DNA of 64,000 bases from CAMLDH01 sp966250375 (GTDB taxonomy: Bacteria > Pseudomonadota > Gammaproteobacteria > Burkholderiales > Burkholderiaceae_D), in contig CBINHE010000004.1 in NCBI GenBank assembly GCA_966250375.1, positions 1-64,000 on the forward strand. Direction: 5' to 3'. The notes under the pieces are model-generated. The model had not been told where the DNA came from. It was given only the letters and a program-made list of their open reading frames with translations, and made no database searches. Position 1 is the stretch's first letter. Every line of letters starts with the position of its first letter. A program made the position numbers and the translations under genes. Below, piece by piece: positions 45,036 to 55,178 of the stretch.

Positions 45036-46526
45036 TCAGTTCACTTTCGAGAGCGCGACATGTTTGAGCAAGTCAGCGACAGAAGTTTGCATTGCATCAG
45101 TGAATGGCGCCGGATACAGACCCATCGCAATCACCGCAACGGCCAGCATGCCGAGCATGAAAAATTCCCGCGCGCTGAGATCCTTAAGTTTGGCAACATG
45201 TAGATTACCTATTTCACCAAATACCACCCGCTTTACCAGCCACAGCGAATATGCAGCGCCAAAAATCAGCGCTGTTGCCGCCAGTACGCCTATCCAGAAA
45301 TTGAATTTGACCACACCTAGAATCACCATGAATTCGCCGACAAAACCCGAAGTCGCAGGCAAACCGCAATTTGCCAAGGAAAACAATACGAACAACGCAG
45401 CGAACTTAGGCATGGTGTTGACAACGCCGCCGTAATCCGCAATTTGACGTGAGTGCATGCGGTCATACAACACGCCGATGCAGAGGAACATCGCGCCGGA
45501 TACAAAACCGTGTGAAATCATTTGCACGATAGCGCCCTGCACTGCCATTTCATTGAAAACGAAGAAGCCAAGCGTCACAAAACCCATGTGCGCGATGGAT
45601 GAATAAGCAACCAGCTTTTTCATATCGGTCTGTACCAGTGCAACCAAGCCGATATAAATCACTGCAATAAGAGACAGTGTGATGATGAAACCGGATAGAT
45701 AATGGCTGGCATCCGGTGCAATCGGCAGAGAGAATCGCAAAAAGCCATACCCACCAAGCTTCAGCATGATTGCTGCCAGCACTACGGAACCACCGGTCGG
45801 TGCCTCAACGTGCGCGTCCGGCAACCAGGTATGCACCGGCCACATCGGCACTTTCACCGCAAACGCCATCAGGAACGCGAGGAAAACCAGGATTTGCGCC
45901 GACAGCGGCAACGGCAGCTTATGCCAAGTCAGGATATCGAAGCTACCGGCAGACTTGAAATACAAATACAAAATTGCAACCAGCGTCAACAGCGAACCGA
46001 CCAAGGTATAAAGAAAGAACTTGACCGCCGCATAAACGCGATTGGCGCCGCCCCAGACGCCAATGATGATGAACATCGGAATCAAAGTCGACTCAAAAAA
46101 CACGTAGAACAACAAGCCGTCCAGTGCACAAAACACACCGATCATCAAGCCGGACAAAATCAGGAAAGCACCCATGTACTGGGCAACGCGTTTTTCGATG
46201 ACTTCCCATCCTGCGATGACAACGATCACGGTAATGAGTGCGGTCAAAGGTATAAACCACAGCGAGAGCCCGTCGATACCAAGAAAGTAATGGATATTGA
46301 AGCGATCGATCCATGCGAATTTTTCGACAAACTGCATGCCGTGTGCCGCATTGTCAAAATGTTGAATCAGCGGCAAAGTCACCAAGAAGCTGACAATGGC
46401 GCCGACCAGCGACACGCCTCGCACCAGCGCTGGATTGTCGTCACGTCCAAACGCCAAAACGAAAAGACCGAAGGCGATCGGGCACCAGATCACAAGGCTC
46501 AGAACAGGAAAAGTTGACTGCATCAT
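45036..46526 (-). CDS. nuoM: NADH-quinone oxidoreductase subunit M
   Basis: 496 residues. Antiporter-like proton channel with KVPMWPVHTWLPDAHVEAPT (TM8 lysine motif) and KKLVAYSSIAHMGFVTLG. Complete, 29 bases after nuoL. Part of the membrane arm, moving protons across the inner membrane. Confidence 0.97.
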   Translation of the reverse strand: MMQSTFPVLSLVIWCPIAFGLFVLAFGRDDNPALVRGVSLVGAIVSFLVTLPLIQHFDNAAHGMQFVEKFAWIDRFNIHYFLGIDGLSLWFIPLTALITVIVVIAGWEVIEKRVAQYMGAFLILSGLMIGVFCALDGLLFYVFFESTLIPMFIIIGVWGGANRVYAAVKFFLYTLVGSLLTLVAILYLYFKSAGSFDILTWHKLPLPLSAQILVFLAFLMAFAVKVPMWPVHTWLPDAHVEAPTGGSVVLAAIMLKLGGYGFLRFSLPIAPDASHYLSGFIITLSLIAVIYIGLVALVQTDMKKLVAYSSIAHMGFVTLGFFVFNEMAVQGAIVQMISHGFVSGAMFLCIGVLYDRMHSRQIADYGGVVNTMPKFAALFVLFSLANCGLPATSGFVGEFMVILGVVKFNFWIGVLAATALIFGAAYSLWLVKRVVFGEIGNLHVAKLKDLSAREFFMLGMLAVAVIAMGLYPAPFTDAMQTSVADLLKHVALSKVN

Positions 46527-46555
46527 GTTTTTAGATTTTGCTTTACTACGCCAAC

Positions 46556-48601
46556 TTATTTGGCAAATGGAAACGGCATGAAATAAATCAGGAAACCCAG
46601 CACACCAAGGATCATCACAAACGCGTAGTGATAGATATAACCAGACTGGAAATGACGAATAACCGATGAGAACCAGCCAACCAGTTTGGCGCTGCCATTG
46701 ACGATCAGACCGTCAATCAATGTCTTGTCGCCCACATTCCACAAGCCGCCACCCAGCAGTCGCGCGCCGCCGGCAAATACGGCATCGTTGAATTTGTCCA
46801 TGTAGTACTTGTTGTCGAGCAGCGTATGGAGCGCATGGAATTTACCGTAGAACCATGCCGGGACCTTCGGATTCACCAAGTAACAGTAATACGCAGCGAC
46901 GACACCGGCCAATGCGAGTGCAAAAGGTAAAGTGGTAAAGGCATGCAGGCCCATCGCCCACGCGCTATGGAATTCCCTCGTCAATTCTTCCATCGCATGA
47001 TGAGATTCATTCACAGCGATCACGCCCTTGAAAAAGTTGCCATATAACATCGGCTCAATTGTGACAAATCCGATTACAACAGATGGAATCGCCAGCAACA
47101 TGAGCGGAATTTTTACGACCCAAGGCGCTTTGCCCGGCTTTTCACCCGGCGCCAAGCCGTGATGATGCTCATCGCTGTGTTCGTCATGACTGTGATTCTG
47201 ATGCTCGTCATCGTGCGCCTTGCCAAAGCGCTCCTCGCCATGGAACACCAAGAAATACATACGGAACGAATAAAACGCGGTTACAAACACGCCGGCCAGC
47301 ACTGCGAAATTTGCAAAACCCGCACCTGCGATATGCGTGTTATGTACCGCTTCGATAATGCTGTCTTTCGAGTAGAAGCCGGCGAAAAATGGCGTGCCGA
47401 TCAGTGCCAGCGACCCGAGCAAGGACGTGAACCAAGTGATCGGCATGTACTTGCGCAAGCCGCCCATATTGCGGATGTCCTGATCGTGATGCATGCCGAT
47501 GATCACCGCACCGGCTGCAAGAAACAGCAGGGCCTTGAAGAACGCATGCGTCATCAGGTGGAACACCGCGACCGAGTAGGCCGATGCGCCCAGAGCGACT
47601 GTCATGTAGCCCAATTGCGACAGTGTCGAGTAAGCCACGACGCGCTTGATATCGTTTTGAATGATGCCGAGGAAACCCATGAATAGCGCAGTGATCGAAC
47701 CGATTACCAGCACGAATGACAATGCGGCATCCGACAGCTCAAATAACGGCGACATCCGCGTCACCATGAAAATACCGGCGGTCACCATGGTCGCCGCATG
47801 AATCAGCGCGGAAATCGGGGTCGGGCCTTCCATCGAATCCGGCAGCCAGACGTGCAATGGAAATTGCGCCGATTTACCCATAGCGCCGATGAACAGGCAA
47901 ATACAGGCAACGGTAATCAGGCCCCAATCCGTGCCCGGCAACAGAAGCACGGCAAGTTCTTCTTTCTTTGCAAAGACTTCCGCATAGTTCATGGAACCGG
48001 CATAGGCGAGCAGCAGACCAATGCCCAGAATGAAGCCGAAGTCGCCGACACGGTTTACCAGAAACGCCTTCATATTGGCAAAGATCGCCGTTGGGCGGGT
48101 GTACCAGAAACCGATCAGCAGATAAGAAACCAGGCCGACCGCTTCCCAACCGAAGAACAATTGCAGAAAGTTGTTGCTCATCACGAGCATCAACATCGAG
48201 AAGGTGAACAGCGAAATATAGGAGAAGAAGCGGTTATAGCCTTCATCATCCTTCATGTAGCCGATCGTGTAAATATGCACCATCAGTGACACAAACGTCA
48301 CCACACACATCATCATTGCGGTCAGACTGTCGACTAGGAATCCGATTTCAAGCTTGAGACCCGCAACCGTCATCCAAGTGTAGAGCGTGCCGTTGTAGGT
48401 CGCGCCATCCATCACCGCGAGAAGCGTCTTGAACGAGATGATGAATGCGATCAGTACGCCCAGAATCGTCACGGTATGCGACGTCGCGCGGCCAACTTTA
48501 TTACCGAAAAATTTAGTGCCGAACAGGCCCGCAATCGCAGAGCCTGCGAGCGGCGCCAAAGGTACGGCCAGAAGGAGGTTAGGGTTAAGTTGCCCCGCCA
48601 T
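46556..48601 (-). CDS. nuoL: NADH-quinone oxidoreductase subunit L
   Basis: 681 residues, the largest membrane subunit. SAQFPLHVWLPDSMEGPTPI and KRVVAYSTLSQLGYM are present, as is the long lateral C-terminal helix. A His/Asp/Glu-rich cytoplasmic loop (HDDEHQNHSHDEHSDEHHHG) lies in the last third; it may bind metal ions or be a spacer. Confidence 0.97.
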   Translation of the reverse strand: MAGQLNPNLLLAVPLAPLAGSAIAGLFGTKFFGNKVGRATSHTVTILGVLIAFIISFKTLLAVMDGATYNGTLYTWMTVAGLKLEIGFLVDSLTAMMMCVVTFVSLMVHIYTIGYMKDDEGYNRFFSYISLFTFSMLMLVMSNNFLQLFFGWEAVGLVSYLLIGFWYTRPTAIFANMKAFLVNRVGDFGFILGIGLLLAYAGSMNYAEVFAKKEELAVLLLPGTDWGLITVACICLFIGAMGKSAQFPLHVWLPDSMEGPTPISALIHAATMVTAGIFMVTRMSPLFELSDAALSFVLVIGSITALFMGFLGIIQNDIKRVVAYSTLSQLGYMTVALGASAYSVAVFHLMTHAFFKALLFLAAGAVIIGMHHDQDIRNMGGLRKYMPITWFTSLLGSLALIGTPFFAGFYSKDSIIEAVHNTHIAGAGFANFAVLAGVFVTAFYSFRMYFLVFHGEERFGKAHDDEHQNHSHDEHSDEHHHGLAPGEKPGKAPWVVKIPLMLLAIPSVVIGFVTIEPMLYGNFFKGVIAVNESHHAMEELTREFHSAWAMGLHAFTTLPFALALAGVVAAYYCYLVNPKVPAWFYGKFHALHTLLDNKYYMDKFNDAVFAGGARLLGGGLWNVGDKTLIDGLIVNGSAKLVGWFSSVIRHFQSGYIYHYAFVMILGVLGFLIYFMPFPFAK

Positions 48602-48629
48602 GATGAACCTTATTTTATTTTCTAATCAG

Positions 48630-48744
48630 TTGAGGACAGAGTGAAACGTCGCCTGAGCAGCGCTTCACTCTGTACCGCATTCAATTCGTTGAAGACAGAG
48701 AAAGCAGCTAGCCTGCCGCTGCCCATGGCTCTGCCTCGCAATGC
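48630..48744. repeat. two tandem REP-like palindromes between nuoK and nuoL
   Basis: Unit 1 (48630-48681) begins ttgaggacagagtgaa and ends ttcactctgtaccgcattc, arms complementary. Unit 2 (48689-48744) begins ttgaagacagag and ends ctctgcctcgcaatgc. Same family as 50291-50416. Confidence 0.65.
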
Positions 48745-48753
48745 TCACTTAAC

Positions 48754-49062
48754 TCATCCCTTGAGACTATCAAGGTCTTCTACATTGATGGTATCCAGAT
48801 TACGGAATAACACCACCAAAATGGCAAGACCAATCGCGGATTCTGCGGCAGCCACCGTCAGGATGAAGAAAACGAAAATCTGCCCGGCCGCATCGCCAAG
48901 ATAGTAAGAGAAGGCGATGAAATTCATGTTGACGGCCAATAGCATCAATTCGATTGCCATTAACAGCACAATGATGTTTTTACGGTTCAGGAAAATACCG
49001 ACAATTGAAATCGCGAACAAAATTGCGCCGAGAATCAGATAATGTGCGAGCGATAGGGTCAC
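48754..49062 (-). CDS. nuoK: NADH-quinone oxidoreductase subunit K
   Basis: 102 residues, three transmembrane helices with conserved membrane Glu in IVLLMAIELMLLAVNMNF and TVAAAESAIGLAI. Overlaps nuoJ by 4 bases (translational coupling). The nuoK-nuoL gap of 152 bases holds the REP-like pair. Confidence 0.97.
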   Translation of the reverse strand: MTLSLAHYLILGAILFAISIVGIFLNRKNIIVLLMAIELMLLAVNMNFIAFSYYLGDAAGQIFVFFILTVAAAESAIGLAILVVLFRNLDTINVEDLDSLKG

Positions 49063-49730
49063 TGTACTTTCCCCTGTGTTGAATCGGCTGCATCGGCAGC
49101 GGCGAGTTGTCCATTGCCTGCATTGACTTGGGTCCGCGTCGATTCGGCCTTCATACTGACAATCCGGAGACGGTCGCTGGCTTTCACTTTGACTGCTTCA
49201 GCCGGATCGAAATACTTGCTGTCCTTGCGGCGGCGCAATGTCAGCGCGACGGCGGCAATAATCGCCACCAACAAGACGACGGCGGCAATTTCAAATGCAT
49301 ATACGTATTGGGTGTAAATCAGTTTGCCCAATTCCTTGGTAGTGCCAATGTTTGCAGAAGCTGCCGGTGCCTGCGCATCGATCGCCCAGAATCCGCGCAA
49401 CAGCACTGCCGACATTTCGAGCACGATCACTACACCAATGGTTGCCGCAAGCGGGAAGTAGCCCCAGAAGCCCTCACGCAGTTTGCCGAGATTAATATCA
49501 AGCATCATCACGACGAACAAGAACAACACCATCACCGCGCCGACATAGACCAGCACCAGCACAATGGCGAGGAATTCAGCTTTCAACAACAGCCAGATCG
49601 CCGCCGCCGAGAAAAATGACAGCACGAGGAAGAGCGCCGCGTGAACCGGATTACGGTCAGTGATAACACGTGTCGCGGCGAACACCAAGATCACCGAGAA
49701 TGCGTAGAACAATGCAGTTTTAAATTCCAT
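49059..49730 (-). CDS. nuoJ: NADH-quinone oxidoreductase subunit J
   Basis: 223 residues, about five helices with the family motif VLVLVYVGAVMVLFLFVVMM. A hydrophilic C-terminal tail of about 50 residues (RLRIVSMKAESTRTQVNAG) is longer than in E. coli. Follows nuoI by 44 bases. Confidence 0.95.
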   Translation of the reverse strand: MEFKTALFYAFSVILVFAATRVITDRNPVHAALFLVLSFFSAAAIWLLLKAEFLAIVLVLVYVGAVMVLFLFVVMMLDINLGKLREGFWGYFPLAATIGVVIVLEMSAVLLRGFWAIDAQAPAASANIGTTKELGKLIYTQYVYAFEIAAVVLLVAIIAAVALTLRRRKDSKYFDPAEAVKVKASDRLRIVSMKAESTRTQVNAGNGQLAAADAADSTQGKVQ

Positions 49731-49774
49731 AATGGACCAAAAATGTCGGCTAACTACAGCCCAAATTCATTAAC

Positions 49775-50263
49775 TTAACGGTACGCGGCATCGGCTGCGC
49801 GAGCTGCAGCGATTTCTTTTTCATACCGGTCACCTACCGCAAGCAGCATATCCTTGGTGTAGTACAAATCACCGCGCTTTTCACCGTGGTATTCCAGAAT
49901 ATGCGTTTCGACAATCGAATCGACCGGGCAGGATTCTTCGCAAAATCCGCAGAAAATACATTTCGTCAGGTCGATGTCGTAGCGCGTGGTACGGCGGCTG
50001 CCGTCATCGCGCTGCTCGGATTCGATCGTGATCGCCATCGCCGGACATACTGCCTCACATAGCTTGCATGCGATGCAGCGCTCTTCACCATTCGGATAAC
50101 GGCGCAGTGCGTGCAGGCCACGAAAGCGCGGCGACATCGGCGTTTTTTCTTCCGGATATTGCACCGTGATCTTACGCGCGAACATATACCGCCCCGTTAA
50201 CGCCAGACCTTTGAACAATTCTCGCAGCATCAAGCTGCTGAAGAAATCTTTAATGGCTTCCAT
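49775..50263 (-). CDS. nuoI: NADH-quinone oxidoreductase subunit I
   Basis: 162 residues from MEAIKDFFSSLML; two 4Fe-4S motifs CIACKLCEAVCP and CIFCGFCEESCP (N6a and N6b). Bridges electrons from NuoG toward NuoB. An upstream in-frame Met is less likely. Preceded by the REP-like pair in the nuoH-nuoI gap. Confidence 0.97.
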   Translation of the reverse strand: MEAIKDFFSSLMLRELFKGLALTGRYMFARKITVQYPEEKTPMSPRFRGLHALRRYPNGEERCIACKLCEAVCPAMAITIESEQRDDGSRRTTRYDIDLTKCIFCGFCEESCPVDSIVETHILEYHGEKRGDLYYTKDMLLAVGDRYEKEIAAARAADAAYR

Positions 50264-50290
50264 TACATTCAGCCTCTTGTTTCTCATTTG

Positions 50291-50416
50291 TTGGGGGACA
50301 GAGGAACTTGGTTAGCCTCGAAACTCTTTCCCGCATTATGTAGTGTTGAGGACAGAGGCAGCCGCCTATGCTACCGCTCCGCTTAAGCATATGCTGCCCG
50401 TTCTGTCCCGCAATGC
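50291..50416. repeat. two tandem REP-like palindromes between nuoH and nuoI
   Basis: Unit 3 (50291-50340) begins ttgggggacagag and ends ctctttcccgcattatg. Unit 4 (50346-50416) begins ttgaggacagaggcagc and ends gctgcccgttctgtcccg then caatgc. Arms are complementary, with one-base imperfections. Confidence 0.65.
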
Positions 50417-50421
50417 AAAAA

Positions 50422-51498
50422 TTATTTCCAAATATTCCAAGATGTCTGCATCCATGCAGCCACAATCAACAGATATACCAGCGTGAGAGGAATGAATACC
50501 TTCCAGCCAAGACGCATGATTTGATCGTAACGATAACGCGGGAACGACGCGCGTGCCCAAATGAAGATCGTGACAACCATGAAAGTCTTGACGCCCAGCC
50601 AGATCCAACCTGGAATCCAATTAACCAATATTGAATCGAATGGTGATAACCAGCCCCCCAAGAACATCAATGATGCCAACATGGAAATCAAGATCATATT
50701 CGCGTATTCAGCCAAGAAGAACATCGCGAACGACATGCCAGAATATTCAACCATGTGACCTGCAACGATTTCCGATTCGCCTTCGACCACGTCGAATGGA
50801 TGGCGGTTAGTCTCGGCAATTCCCGAAATCACATAAATAAAAAACATCGGTAATAGCGGCAACCAGTTCCATGACAGGAAATTCAAGCCCATTCCCGCAA
50901 ATATACCCTTGGATTGCGACATCACGATATCGGTGAAATTAAGACTGCCGGATACCATTAACACAATCACCAGCACGAAACCCATCGGAATTTCGTAAGA
51001 GATCATCTGTGCCGAAGCGCGCATCGCCCCTAGGAATGCATACTTCGAATTCGATGCCCATCCGGCGATGATGACACCGTAGACTTCCATAGAAGCAATC
51101 GCCATGACGAACAACAGCCCTGCGTTAACATTCGCCAACACAGTTTCCGGCCCGAATGGAATCACTGCCCATGCGGCTAGCGCCGGCATGATGGTCATGA
51201 TAGGTGCAATCACAAACAGCGCTTTGTTCGCCTTCTCCGGAATAACAATTTCCTTGAGGAGCAGCTTCAATGCATCGGCGATAGGCTGCAATAAGCCAGC
51301 GGGACCGACCCGGTTAGGGCCGAGACGAATATGCATCCAGCCGATCGCCTTGCGCTCCCAAAGCGTCAAATAGGCGACACACCCCATCAACGGCAATACA
51401 ACCGCGATGATTTTCACCAAGTTCCAGATCAGCGGCCAGAAAAAACCGAACCAGCTTTGGCCAGCCTCATGAACAATCGCGAGCATTTGATCCATCAT
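50422..51498 (-). CDS. nuoH: NADH-quinone oxidoreductase subunit H
   Basis: 358 residues, eight helices. ERKAIGWMHIRLGPNRVGP (the quinone-entry loop) and AETNRHPFDVVEGESEIVAG are invariant in NuoH. ATG overlaps the nuoG stop as ATGA. Together with NuoB and NuoD it forms the quinone site. Confidence 0.97.
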   Translation of the reverse strand: MMDQMLAIVHEAGQSWFGFFWPLIWNLVKIIAVVLPLMGCVAYLTLWERKAIGWMHIRLGPNRVGPAGLLQPIADALKLLLKEIVIPEKANKALFVIAPIMTIMPALAAWAVIPFGPETVLANVNAGLLFVMAIASMEVYGVIIAGWASNSKYAFLGAMRASAQMISYEIPMGFVLVIVLMVSGSLNFTDIVMSQSKGIFAGMGLNFLSWNWLPLLPMFFIYVISGIAETNRHPFDVVEGESEIVAGHMVEYSGMSFAMFFLAEYANMILISMLASLMFLGGWLSPFDSILVNWIPGWIWLGVKTFMVVTIFIWARASFPRYRYDQIMRLGWKVFIPLTLVYLLIVAAWMQTSWNIWK

Positions 51499-53837
51499 GC
51501 CCTCTCCACAGTGATCGGGCCGAACATCTCGCCAAGGGTGCTGGTGGAAATATGCGCGGCTGCCACGCGAACCACGTTGCCAGGCAAATTCTTGTCCAAA
51601 CCTACCGGCAAAATGGCACTGCCGTCACCCTGCTTGATTTGCACCGCTGCGCCTTCACTGACATTGAGCTTTTGCGCCAATGCTGTCGACACCCAAACTT
51701 TCGGCGCCTGCGCATCGGCTGTCTGCTGCAATGACTCGGCGCGCCGCACTATCGCATCGGAGAAATAAATCGGCACATCCGCGACCCGCTCCAGCTGCAT
51801 CTCGGTACCGGCACCAAACACTGCTGCTTGCGGCTGTACGTTTGCAAAATTGTTTAGGCATGCAGTCAGATTCACCGCATCCGATGTCTTCGCGCCAATA
51901 ATTTCAGTACGAATCGCTTCGGACGTTTCATAATCGAAACCGGAAAGGCCAAGCAAATTACCTAACACACGCAACACTTTCCAGGCTGGACGTGTTTCGC
52001 CCAACGGTTTGACTGTGCCGTTGAAACTTTGCGCACGTCCCTCGCAATTGATGAACGTGCCGGAAGTTTCCGAGAACGGCGCGATCGGCAACAACACGTC
52101 AGCATAGTCGGTACCTTGCTTGAAGGCGGACATCACGACCACCATGTCTGCTTGGTCCAACGCGGTACGGGCGACTTGGGGATTGAAACTGTCGAACTTG
52201 GGTTCCGCATTCAGCAACACATACGCTTTGCGAGCTCGCGCAAACGCTTGCTGCGCATTTGCGCCCTTACCTGGAATTGCATTGGCGAGATAACCGCCGA
52301 CGGTATTTGCTGCTTCGGTCAAATATCCAAATTTCGCACTGGTGTTAAGAGCAATCCATTCTGCCGCAGCGTGCAATTGCGACGCCTGCGGATGTTGTGC
52401 CGCGGCGTTGCCGAGCAAAACTGCATTGGCATCACCGGACAACAAGCTGGCAGCAATTTGCTGTGCTTCTGCGGAAGCTTGAACTTTGTCGAATCCAATC
52501 GGCGCGGCAATGTTCTTTGCCTGCGCAATCGCAGCGATAATTTCAGCCAGCGCATTCAGCCAGGCAGACGGCGCCTTGATCATCTTGTTAGCAACAGACA
52601 TCAGCAAATCGTCGTCGGTCGCGTGCAGAAGGTTGAGTTCGCCGCCGTGCTTTACCGCTTGGCGCAAACGTGCTGCCAGCAGTGGATGATCTTTGCGCAA
52701 GAAGGAACCGATCACAAATACACGCTTCAGATGGTCCACCTCTGCAATCGGCATACCCAGCCACGGAGTGACCTTGCCATCCAGCGCGAAGTCGGACTGG
52801 CGAAGTCGGAAATCGACATTATCGGAACCCAAGCCGCGCACTAGCTTCTGCAGCAAACTGAGCTCTTCCAGAGTGGAGTACGGTGTGGCAAGCGCGGCAA
52901 TAGCATCGGCGCCATGTTCATGCGTGATGTTGTGCAAACCATGGGCGACATATTCCAGCGCCGTCTGCCAATCGGTTTCCTGCCATTGGCCATCCTGCTT
53001 GATCATTGGCTTGGTCAAGCGTTCGTCGCCATTCAAGGCTTCGTACGCAAAACGATCTTTATCGGACAACCAGCATTCGTTGATTGCTTCATTCTCCAGC
53101 GGCAAAACGCGCATGACCTTGCCATCTTTAACCTGCACGATCAAATTGGTACCCAAACCATCATGCGGGCTCACCGATTTGCGGCGCGACAGCTCCCAAG
53201 TACGGGCGCTGTAGCGAAATGGCTTTGAGGTAAGTGCGCCGACCGGACACAAGTCAATCATGTTGCCCGACAATTCGGAATCGACAGTCTTGCCTACGAA
53301 CGAAGTAATCTCGGCATGTTCACCACGATTCAGCATGCCGAATTCCATCACACCGGCGATCTCCTGACCGAAGCGCACGCAACGGGTACAGTGGATACAG
53401 CGACTCATTTCTTGCATCGAAATCAGGGGCCCAGCTTCTTTCGGCACCACTACGCGTTTTTCTTCTTGATAACGCGAGGATGATGCGCCGTAGCCAACCG
53501 CTAGATCCTGCAACTGGCACTCCCCCCCTTGGTCGCAAATCGGACAATCAAGCGGATGGTTGATCAGCAAAAATTCCATCACGCCTTTTTGCGCCTTGAC
53601 CGCCTTGTCGCTGTTAGAACGCACGACCATGCCGGCGGTAACCGGTGTCGCGCACGCAGGCAATGGCTTCGGCGCCTTCTCGACTTCTACTAGGCACATG
53701 CGGCAGTTGGCCGCGATGGACAATTTTTTGTGATAGCAAAAATGCGGAATATAGGTACCAAGCTTGTTGGCAGCGTCCATCACCATGCTGCCCTCTTGGA
53801 CCTCAACTTTTCTGCCGTCTATTTCGATTTCTACCAT
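51495..53837 (-). CDS. nuoG: NADH-quinone oxidoreductase subunit G
   Basis: 780 residues. The N-terminal 2Fe-2S ferredoxin motif (GTYIPHFCYHKKLSIAANCRMC) is followed by CPICDQGGECQLQD, MSRCIHCTRCVRF and a molybdopterin-oxidoreductase-like C-terminal domain without Mo function. It carries N1b, N5, N4 and possibly N7. 45 bases after nuoF. Complete. Confidence 0.96.
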   Translation of the reverse strand: MVEIEIDGRKVEVQEGSMVMDAANKLGTYIPHFCYHKKLSIAANCRMCLVEVEKAPKPLPACATPVTAGMVVRSNSDKAVKAQKGVMEFLLINHPLDCPICDQGGECQLQDLAVGYGASSSRYQEEKRVVVPKEAGPLISMQEMSRCIHCTRCVRFGQEIAGVMEFGMLNRGEHAEITSFVGKTVDSELSGNMIDLCPVGALTSKPFRYSARTWELSRRKSVSPHDGLGTNLIVQVKDGKVMRVLPLENEAINECWLSDKDRFAYEALNGDERLTKPMIKQDGQWQETDWQTALEYVAHGLHNITHEHGADAIAALATPYSTLEELSLLQKLVRGLGSDNVDFRLRQSDFALDGKVTPWLGMPIAEVDHLKRVFVIGSFLRKDHPLLAARLRQAVKHGGELNLLHATDDDLLMSVANKMIKAPSAWLNALAEIIAAIAQAKNIAAPIGFDKVQASAEAQQIAASLLSGDANAVLLGNAAAQHPQASQLHAAAEWIALNTSAKFGYLTEAANTVGGYLANAIPGKGANAQQAFARARKAYVLLNAEPKFDSFNPQVARTALDQADMVVVMSAFKQGTDYADVLLPIAPFSETSGTFINCEGRAQSFNGTVKPLGETRPAWKVLRVLGNLLGLSGFDYETSEAIRTEIIGAKTSDAVNLTACLNNFANVQPQAAVFGAGTEMQLERVADVPIYFSDAIVRRAESLQQTADAQAPKVWVSTALAQKLNVSEGAAVQIKQGDGSAILPVGLDKNLPGNVVRVAAAHISTSTLGEMFGPITVERA

Positions 53838-53882
53838 GGCTTTGCTTTTTTGCCGTAGGGTACGCAGGGCGCACCGTGTTCG

Positions 53883-55178
53883 TTAAACGTAAGCGGGCAC
53901 CAAGCAATGCTTGTGCTCAATGTGATATTCAAATTCTTCGCGAAAATTCTTGATCATTGCGCGTACCGGCATCGCAGCCGCATCGCCCAATGCACAAATC
54001 GTGCGCCCTTGGATATTGTCGGCAATCGAATTGAGCATATCCAGATCGTCCGCACGACCTTCACCGTGTTCGATCCGGTGCACCATGCGATATAACCAGC
54101 CGGTGCCTTCGCGGCAAGGGGTACATTGACCGCACGACTCTTCGAAATAAAAGTACGACAGACGCAGCAGCGATTTGACCATGCAGCGGGTTTCGTCCAT
54201 CACGATCACCGCGCCGGAACCCAGCATCGAACCGGCTTTCGCGATAGAATCGTAGTCCATGTCGGTCGCCATCATGACGTCACCGGTCAGTACCGGCATT
54301 GATGAGCCGCCAGGAATGACCGCCTTGATCTTCTTTCCGCCGCGCATACCACCGGCCAGCTCCAGCAATGTTGCAAACGGCGTACCGAGTGGCACTTCGT
54401 AGTTGCCCGGTTTTGCCACGTCACCTGACATCGAGAATATCTTGGTGCCGCCATTGTTCGGCTTGCCCAGTGCTGCGTAAGCTTCGCCGCCCATGTTCAT
54501 CACAAACGGTACCGCAGCAAAGGTTTCGGTGTTATTGATCGTGGTCGGTTTTCCGTACAAACCAAAGCTTGCCGGGAAAGGCGGCTTGAAGCGTGGCTGC
54601 CCTTTCTTGCCTTCGAGTGATTCCAGCAACGCGGTTTCTTCGCCGCAAATATACGCGCCAAACCCGTGAAATGCATGCAACTGGAAATTGAAGTCGCTGC
54701 CCATGATCTTGGCACCAAGGAATCCGACAGCGCGCGCCTCTTCCAGCGCATCTTCGAAACGTTCGTAGTCAGCCCATATCTCACCGTGGATATAGTTATA
54801 GCCGACCGTAATCCCCATCGCATACGCACCGATCGCCATCCCCTCGATCAATGCATGCGGATTGTAGCGAATGATGTCACGGTCCTTGAATGTGCCCGGC
54901 TCACCTTCATCCGTATTGCAGACCAAGTATTTCTGTCCCGGGAACTGGCGCGGCATAAAGCTCCACTTCAAGCCGGTTGGAAAACCCGCACCGCCGCGGC
55001 CGCGCAACGATGAAGTCTTCAGTTCCGCGATCACTTGCTCCGGCGTGATCTTATCGCTCAGGATACGCTTTAGTGCCTCGTAACCGCCGCGCTGGACGTA
55101 ATCTGCCAAGTGCCAGTTTTTGCCATCAAGATCGGCAAGGATCAGTGGATTGATATGACGGTTGTGTAGGGACGTCAT
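53883..55178 (-). CDS. nuoF: NADH-quinone oxidoreductase subunit F
   Basis: 431 residues. GRGGAGFPTGLKWSFMP and ICGEETALLESLEGKKGQPR give the NADH- and FMN-binding sites; ESCGQCTPCREG plus a later Cys ligate N3. Overlaps nuoE by 4 bases (ATGA). NADH entry subunit. Confidence 0.97.
   Translation of the reverse strand: MTSLHNRHINPLILADLDGKNWHLADYVQRGGYEALKRILSDKITPEQVIAELKTSSLRGRGGAGFPTGLKWSFMPRQFPGQKYLVCNTDEGEPGTFKDRDIIRYNPHALIEGMAIGAYAMGITVGYNYIHGEIWADYERFEDALEEARAVGFLGAKIMGSDFNFQLHAFHGFGAYICGEETALLESLEGKKGQPRFKPPFPASFGLYGKPTTINNTETFAAVPFVMNMGGEAYAALGKPNNGGTKIFSMSGDVAKPGNYEVPLGTPFATLLELAGGMRGGKKIKAVIPGGSSMPVLTGDVMMATDMDYDSIAKAGSMLGSGAVIVMDETRCMVKSLLRLSYFYFEESCGQCTPCREGTGWLYRMVHRIEHGEGRADDLDMLNSIADNIQGRTICALGDAAAMPVRAMIKNFREEFEYHIEHKHCLVPAYV

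Noticed and set aside
45702..46517. 271-residue open frame opposite nuoM
   Set aside because: Gln/Arg-rich mirror of a membrane-protein gene; no start signal.
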